Positions 57,970 through 64,000 of a DNA stretch of 64,000 bases are shown one piece after another. The position numbers and the translations under genes are program-made. Numbering within the stretch: the first letter of the stretch is position 1; the number at the start of each line of letters is the position of its first letter. The notes beneath the pieces are model-generated. The model saw only the letters and a list, made by a program, of their open reading frames with translations. It was not told the DNA's origin and ran no database searches. This stretch comes from Thuidium tamariscinum (Eukaryota; Streptophyta; Bryopsida; Hypnales; Thuidiaceae). The DNA lies in assembly GCA_947034885.2 (NCBI GenBank), contig OX344752.2, positions 19,530,001 to 19,594,000 on the forward strand. The letters are read 5' to 3'.

Positions 57970-58264
57970 TCACTCACTGATTCTACCTTTGAAAAATTTT
58001 GGTTTTTTTTTGGTACTATTCATCTACAATAAAGCCCTCTTTGGCCTCCCACTAGAGGCCAATATTGGGAGGGAGCCACAAACACTGGTGAGCCAGAGCA
58101 GGAAGCTGGCAATAAATCGCCAGAAAAAAAAACCCTGCTGAAAATGGCTCAAGAATGAGCGGAATCAAATTGCACACAATTCTACGTTGTGCTTCGTATT
58201 GTTTCCTCCAAAGTCATTCGTAAGTCCCTTTCAATCATCAGTCCGCCTGGGAAGTACCCCCACT

Positions 58265-58556
58265 CAGTGCTTTAGTACTGTTGCAATACTGCTTCATTGT
58301 GTAGTTGTGTACACAATATAGTATTGAAATCATACTACCACAAAACAAATTCAATACTGCAACAGATCTATTTCAATGGAGACAGAGTGTTTTTGTTGAA
58401 ATAGTACAGTTGCACTAGTATTGAAAGTATACTATTACAAAACAAAATCAATGCTGCAACATTTCTATTTCAATGGAAACACAGTGTTTTGGGTTGAAAT
58501 AGTACAGTTGCACTACTGATTTTGTCTTGCAACAGTATATTTTCAATACTGCACTG
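58265..58556. repeat. element with two 97-bp direct units inside an inverted frame
   Basis: Units starting gtattgaaa at 58321 and 58418 share atttcaatgga, acagtgtttt-like and tgaaatagtacagttgcacta blocks. Outside them, cagtgc and tactgttgcaa at the left are inverted at the right (ttgcaacagta, gcactg). It resembles a MITE with an internal tandem duplication. Confidence 0.7.
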
Positions 58557-58608
58557 CGTAAATTAACACTTAAGCAATGAAATCCATACTACTTCAATGG
58601 TAACTTAC

Positions 58609-58896
58609 CGTACTTTCCTGATGCGATCGGTCCTTCTTGGGTTGATGTGATGGAGAGTCAATGCAGGATGCTCCTGTCGTCCGAGGGTCAAGAATTCCTG
58701 CTGCAGTGCACCTCGGCCCCTTCCAGCGTGGGCCAGGGACCGCCAGGGCCACGGAATTCATGGGTCCAGAATTCACGAAACTGAAGAGTCGACAGGGATG
58801 CTGCTTCACTTCTTCCGCACCCAATTCATATTTCAGGTTTTCTGGAAGTTCGGAAACGGCCCGATCCATCCAGAGCAGGCTCCATGACTGACCCAT
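58609..58896 (-). other. possible minus-strand coding exon in a GC-rich island
   Basis: An ATG at 58896-58894 opens a 96-codon frame that reaches a perfect donor, gtaagt (58608-58603 on the minus strand). Codon use looks plausible, but the plus strand is also open (58661-58891), and a shifted minus-strand frame with its own ATG overlaps on the right (59014-58826). No motif is recognised and no next exon was found to the left. It could be a short first exon, or regulatory DNA. Confidence 0.25.
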
Positions 58897-59014
58897 AACG
58901 ACGAATGGAACACGGCATCATTCCGTCTTCTCCACCAGGAGCAGTATAAGTGCCATTTGGGGTTCCGCGCAACGGTCCAGAGCCCTGCCGTAGCATGCGC
59001 AACAGCGAATTCAA

Positions 59015-61248
59015 AGTATTTTATTTCATAGACTTCAGTGAAAGGCTGAGTTCAATTTGATTCGACTCTTTCGCTCAAGTCTCGCCACACATTGGATTCT
59101 GGAATAAGTTTGTGAGGGTTGCCGGGGTCCTTCTACAGTGTCAATGCAGCAACAAGAGTTCTATTGTGCGTAGTTGCTATTATTACCGGTAGACTGGTTC
59201 AATTTTCTTAGTTTTTTGTGTTGGCAAGTGAAAGGAGGTTCCAATGCATCAAAGAATACAACATTTGGATATTGTATGCAAAAGTTATGAAGGGTCAAAG
59301 GTTTTTTGGTAGAGGTTCTAAAATCGTTTTTTCTACATACATATAGATTCTGTACATACGGTTTTTCTATGCACATAAATAATATTTTTAGTAATAACCA
59401 AAATTTTATTTTTTAGGAAAAAATTAAACATTTGTTAGAGTAGTACCAAAGTTATTGCCTAGGTACAATATTATGACTCAAAAAAACCCTCTAAATTCTT
59501 TAGATCTAAAAATGACTTTCTGGAGGTCTTCACTTGGCCTATTGCACAAAACCAAGTTATAGGCAAGCACCCATTTTTTTGGTAGTGGTAGTGCCACCCA
59601 TCAATACAAGTTGGTAAAAAAAGGCCCTTCAATTTGTGCAAGCAACCTAAATTTACTAAACTTGATCCAAAATTTGGCAAACCTTATATTTCTTAGAGAC
59701 ATTTTTGACAATTTCATCTCCCTAATTTCCCTTTTTTTTCACTCTTGTTAATGTAATAAAATGTAACCAGTACCAAAATCAGATGAGATTTTGGCGAAAA
59801 TCTGCCAACAGAAAAACCCAATGTCTCCCAGGCCCCAACTCAGATCACAACCAGGAATTCTAGTGTCCCGACAGTGCTGTGTCTGTCTGTCAAGCCAGGA
59901 CGAGTACTTGTCACCGATAGTACTTGTTGATGATCCAACACGCTCCAATGCTGCCCGTGAGCATGTCATGCTCGGCACCCACAGATAGCGCAACTTTTGT
60001 ATTTTCTTCAATGTCCTAGAGTACCGACCAATAGCGATTTTTGGTGATTTCAGTGGAGTTTGGTGTGGAGTACATCTAAGCTTAAGCATTTGACGCAAAT
60101 TTCTTTCAAGTGCACAATTGAGAAAAAGATTTGGATTGCGAAACCATTAGTTCGCAAAGGGAATAGAACTTCAGGTACATGGTGGAGCTTGTGATCTTCT
60201 CTCTCAGTCTCTAATGTTTGTTTTTCTGGTTGTGTATGTGACGCTGAAAGACCTAAGTTTGAGTTTGCGATTGTCCTTGCGGAAGTGGGGCAGCACGTAG
60301 CTCGCGATGGTTACTGGATTGTTGTCAACGGGAGAGTGCGCTTGCGCTTACTTTTAATTGCTTCGTTTGCTTAGAATTTGCCATGCTTGGTGTTATGGGT
60401 CGAGTTTGGTTTGGAGTTTAAGACCCTGACTGAGAAGCTTCGCACGTGGTGATCGGATGGATGATGGGCTGGTAAACGAGGGTTGATGGTTTTGAGGAGG
60501 TTCTTGTTTTGTTGGTGTTTCAGGAGATTCTTTTACAAATTTTTAAAATTCTCCTGCCTTCTCAAAACTTGGGCTCTGTCGTTCTAAACTGTTCGAACTA
60601 TGCATTTACTCGCATCGATTAGGGGTACAACGTAGAGTGGAGTCACCTTTCTTGCCTGGAAGCAGGTCCTTTCTCTCTTCCTTGTGATCGATTGGTTTTG
60701 AAGCGGTTTTACTGACATTCTATAGTTTTCCATGGCCAGGTGAAACTTCTGTGTGTCGCAATACTTGGAGATTCTAAGGTAGAGGGCACTCTTTCCATCG
60801 CTCTTATTCATTTAATCCAATCAATGGAGGCGTGTGCTTTCAGTTGGAGATCAATTTGGAGAGATCACTTTGGGTTCCTCAATGACGAAATTCTCTTGAG
60901 ATCATTTTTTCGCTCTCAACGTAAGAGTTTCTTATGCGATCATTCAAAGTGGGGAGCTCTAGGCCGCTCGATAGGTCTACAACCCCATTTTCCATCCCAG
61001 GATCGATCATAGCCAAGTCATGCTTACACCCAACTTTGTTAATTGAAGCCCAGCAGCGTAGGTGTGTTCTTGTCGGTAACAGGCCATGGTGAGGTTCTTG
61101 ATACCGAAAGCCATGAGCCTTCTGCCAACTCCTTGTCCAAGTTTTCATTGTAAATGCAGGTAGCTCTAGTAGTACAAGGGTGTGCTGTTTGGCTAATTTT
61201 TCTGGGTTTTGTCCAGATCTGATGATCACATATTTTCGTCTCTTGCAG
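59015..61248. other. upstream region and probable leader of the amylase gene
   Basis: The left part has MITE-like debris; a G+C-richer stretch at 59800-60070 is open on both strands without motif. From about 60,100 composition resembles a plant leader region. A clear acceptor, gtctcttgcag, ends at 61248, only 22 bases before the amylase ATG, so a 5'-untranslated intron is likely. Its donor is unresolved; candidates include atgcag|gtagct near 61160. Confidence 0.4.
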
Positions 61249-61270
61249 GCACTAATCTTCGGAAGTGGCC

Positions 61271-64000
61271 ATGGCCAACTCCACTGCAGCCCTAGCCCAG
61301 GGGCTGCGAGGGTGCTCCCTGTCATCATCAAATCTAGCCCATTCCAGGATTCCGAAGCGGCATGTGTACATGACGCCTCGCCTTTCCTCCACTTTCTTCT
61401 CCTCGAAACCTTCCCACACTCTCTATTGTGCCTCCCAACCACGCAGGTTATCACCTCGCAGATCCGCGCTGGAGACTCCCAAAGCTGCCACGGAACCAGT
61501 GACCCAAGTCTTGAAGGAGAATGTAGACCAAGCCCGTGAAGCTGAGAAGCAAGCAGTGGACACTGTGAAGGAGGAGGAAGACGTCCCTGAAGCTGTGAAG
61601 GAGACTGTGCAAGATATTGTGGAAGGTGGGAAGCAGGCTCCTGAGGAAACAGTAGAGGAGGTTGTGGAAGCTGTGAAGGAAGCTCCTGAAGCCGTTGAGG
61701 AGACAGTAGAAGCTGTGAAGGAGAGTGTGCAGAAAGCTCCCGAAGCTGTGAAGGAAACTGTGGGAGCTGTGACCGAGAATGTGAAAGAGTCGGTGGAAGT
61801 TCCAGCGGAGGCTGTAGAGGTTGTGCAACCGGAGCTGAAGAGGCAAGTGACCCGGACTCGGAGCTTCCATCATCCCCGAGGTGGTAACATCAAGGCAGAT
61901 CCACTCCGAATCATTCTGTTTCAGGTGCGCACATTCGAACTACTGCGGAATCTGATTGCTTGGAAAACAGGTCTGGACTTCATCTTAAAAGGTCACATGG
62001 TCTGAATGTGCGAGACAAATGTGTGCTGCAGTCAAGGGTAGGGTGGCCAGTGTGAAATGTATTCTAGAAATCTCATTGAAGAAGTTTTAGAGGGTCTAAT
62101 TGAAGAGGTTTTTGAAGGGTTCTAGCTACTACGTCGATCACTTGGAGAAGATTTTGTAAGAATCACTGCAATTTTCAAATAACTTCTTGTTCATCCACGA
62201 GATTGCTTGAATCGTGAAAGAGCACTCTTGCGACTTTTCTTTATGACCAAGTTTATGACATTGATACCTGTCGGTTACAGTTTTGTACAGAGGTTTAAGC
62301 AAAAAATGTACATTTGAAAGTATAAAGATGATTTGTGCACTAAATCGTTTGTTTAAGCTCTGATCTGGCTTTCTGGAGGGGGTTGCACACCTTGAAACAC
62401 TTTTAGCTGATTGTTTTTAGAAGACAAAATGGCAGACTCTTTTAACCCATTTGTGTTGGTATATTTTCTGGGCTCTTGAAAAATTGCTTCTGAAGTTTTG
62501 AAGTTGGTGAGCTCTAAAATAGTCCCCACACCTAAATTTCTCATGTTTGGTACATTGAAAAATCTTTCATTTATCTCAGTTATTTTAGTGTGCATTCAGC
62601 TTCTTCAAATTGCAATCGAATGAAACGTTAATTCCACAAATTCAATGGAAAGGTTGTGTTGATTTGTTTGGGCAGGGATTTAACTGGGAGTCATGGAAGA
62701 ACGAGAGCTGGTACGACGTCATGGCGAAGGGAGCCGAAGAATTAGCGGCAGCCGGCATCACTGACGTTTGGTTTCCTCCATCGAGCCATTCTGTTGCTCC
62801 TCAAGGTAAAATCAAAGTCAGTGTCACGAAATCCTGTCACGTTCTCATCCCAGAGGATGGTCATGTTATTCATCCTTTCTCCTTTTCATCCAAAGTTGGA
62901 AGCACTCTTAAGTTTGTTTTGTTTTGTTTTTTGTTTTTTGAACAATTGGGGAAACCCCATTGCATTAAACACGCACTCTTAAGTTTGACATCCACAATTC
63001 AATGACAAATTAAAGAAAATTACTGCACCCTCCATCCCACTAAAAAAACTCTTAATCGGAACTAGTGCATATACCTCTAAAGTCACTCCAGGCAATGTGG
63101 AATTTTTGGAATTGATTGAGCACACACCATGTCCAATTCAGAGGTTTCTAGTGGGATGGAGGGAGTATATATGCAACAAGGATGTTGTCGCAATGGTTGT
63201 ACTACTAGTTTTACATATGCACGGAGTGCTTCAATTTCTCAGTGTTGGAATTGTAAAGATGAAGTTCATTTTGGAAGCTTATTTATTTTGGAATAACCAA
63301 AGTTTCATTCCCATTTGACATGCTTTCATGCATTTCTATCAAGGTCATCAATTGCATCTATCTCTCCAACAGAGATTCATTTGCTTTTTGCACCACCCAA
63401 AATAAATTAAAAACAAACCAACCCCGGTTGCAATGATGAGTTCAACGTTTGAGATATTTTTTTGAATTTTACTATCTATTTTCCTCCTATTCTCACAGTG
63501 AACCCATTTTTCCAGTCCTAAGTTTGTTTTTTCTCTATTTTCCACTCCAAATTAAAAAGTTCATTGGTTTTAGGGTTTAGGATTTCACAGATTTCTTTTC
63601 AATATTTTCAAATTGTGAATTCCCACATTGAACCCTTTTTCTTCAAGTTGTTGTTTTGTTTTCTCCTCTTCTTTTTACTCCAACTAGACAATTTTCACCT
63701 GTTTTCGGGTTTTGTTTCCTGGGTTGATGGTCAGGGTACATGCCCGGGCGCTTGTACGATTTGAACGACTGCAAATACGGCAATGAGGAGAAGCTGCGAG
63801 CCACCATTGACAAGTTCCACCAAGTGGGCGTTCGTTGCATTGCGGATATCATTGTGAACCACCGGTGTGGGGAAGCGCAGGATGTGCGAGGCGAGTGGGT
63901 GATTTTCGAAGGAGGCACTCCGGACGACGCCTTGGACTGGGGGCCTTGGGCGGTGGTGGGAGATGATTACCCCTACGGAGACGGCACCGGGGCTCCGGAC
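61271..64000 (+). CDS. alpha-amylase (GH13) with plastid-like leader and acidic repeat extension, cut by window edge
   Basis: Exons 61271-61924, 62676-62805 and 63735 onward join in consistent phases. Exon 1 encodes 218 residues: a Ser/Arg-rich, acid-poor leader (1-65) like a plastid transit peptide, then an Ala/Glu/Val/Lys helical repeat (about 75-190; variants of APEAVKETV), then PLRIILFQ. Exon 2 begins GFNWESW, giving the standard plant start [12 protein letters not shown], and continues with [17 protein letters not shown]. Exon 3 gives [10 protein letters not shown] and conserved GH13 region [10 protein letters not shown], then [15 protein letters not shown]. The enzyme hydrolyses internal alpha-1,4 bonds of starch. 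Catalytic Asp and Glu lie beyond the window. Exon 1 has no tryptophan, so it carries no recognisable CBM45 starch-binding domain, unlike plastid AMY3. The ATG sits in ggccATGgc, 22 bases after an acceptor. Confidence 0.9.
63026..63165. mobile_element. Stowaway-like MITE in amylase intron 2
   Basis: The left end caccctccatcccactaaaa pairs with the right end tctagtgggatggagggag, with TA to the right. It is 140 bp and lies well inside the 929-bp intron. It is a different subfamily from the ones at 9379 and 20939 but has the same style of ends. Confidence 0.75.

Noticed and set aside
61451..61873. 140-codon minus-strand frame rich in Leu, His and Ser
   Set aside because: It is the antisense of the repeated amylase exon 1.
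1..64000. tRNA, rRNA or small nuclear RNA genes
   Set aside because: No cloverleaf with matching A and B boxes or other RNA signature was seen by eye; a covariance-model scan would settle it.

Overview
The window reads as nuclear DNA of a land plant that makes flagellated sperm, most likely a bryophyte. The evidence is a complete 13-exon gene for the ciliary transport protein IFT52, a plant-type alpha-amylase with a transit-peptide-like start, a plant-style F-box/LRR gene, a SEC14-type gene, GT-AG introns, and long AT-rich spacers full of short DNA-transposon derivatives. I saw no LTR retrotransposon coding sequence. The species cannot be fixed from the sequence alone.

Layout. 0.6-2.8 kb (minus): a decayed hAT-type transposase with in-frame stops, split by a 196-bp CACTA-type MITE. 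3-17 kb: gene-free, AT-rich, made of MITEs and dispersed repeats. 17.3-20.7 kb (+): a SEC14/CRAL-TRIO gene whose leader intron holds a degenerate tandem repeat. 20.9-29.3 kb: repeats, including a MITE-derived 60-bp minisatellite and a 1.1-kb inverted-repeat element. 29.3-35.7 kb (+): IFT52, with AT-rich exons and introns largely built of repeats. 35.8-38.8 kb: repeats. 38.9-41.6 kb (+): F-box/LRR gene. 43.6-45.5 kb (+): an acidic protein with four repeats of about 52 residues and a frameshifted tail. 45.6-58.6 kb: repeats, with one weakly coding-like stretch. 58.6-59.1 kb: a GC-rich island, perhaps a minus-strand exon. 61.3 kb to the right edge (+): the start of an alpha-amylase gene whose 218-residue first exon encodes a plastid-like leader and an acidic helical repeat, followed by the GH13 domain.

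The genes look unrelated in function and independently transcribed; there are no operons. IFT52 serves sperm flagellum assembly, SEC14 phospholipid handling, the F-box protein SCF ubiquitin ligases, and the amylase plastid starch breakdown. The main interest is the transposon archaeology (nested insertions, target duplications, two insertions with an empty paralogous site in the same window), the unusual amylase N-terminus, and the recently broken acidic repeat gene. All exon models were derived by eye from frame, splice sites and remembered family features; no alignment was run.
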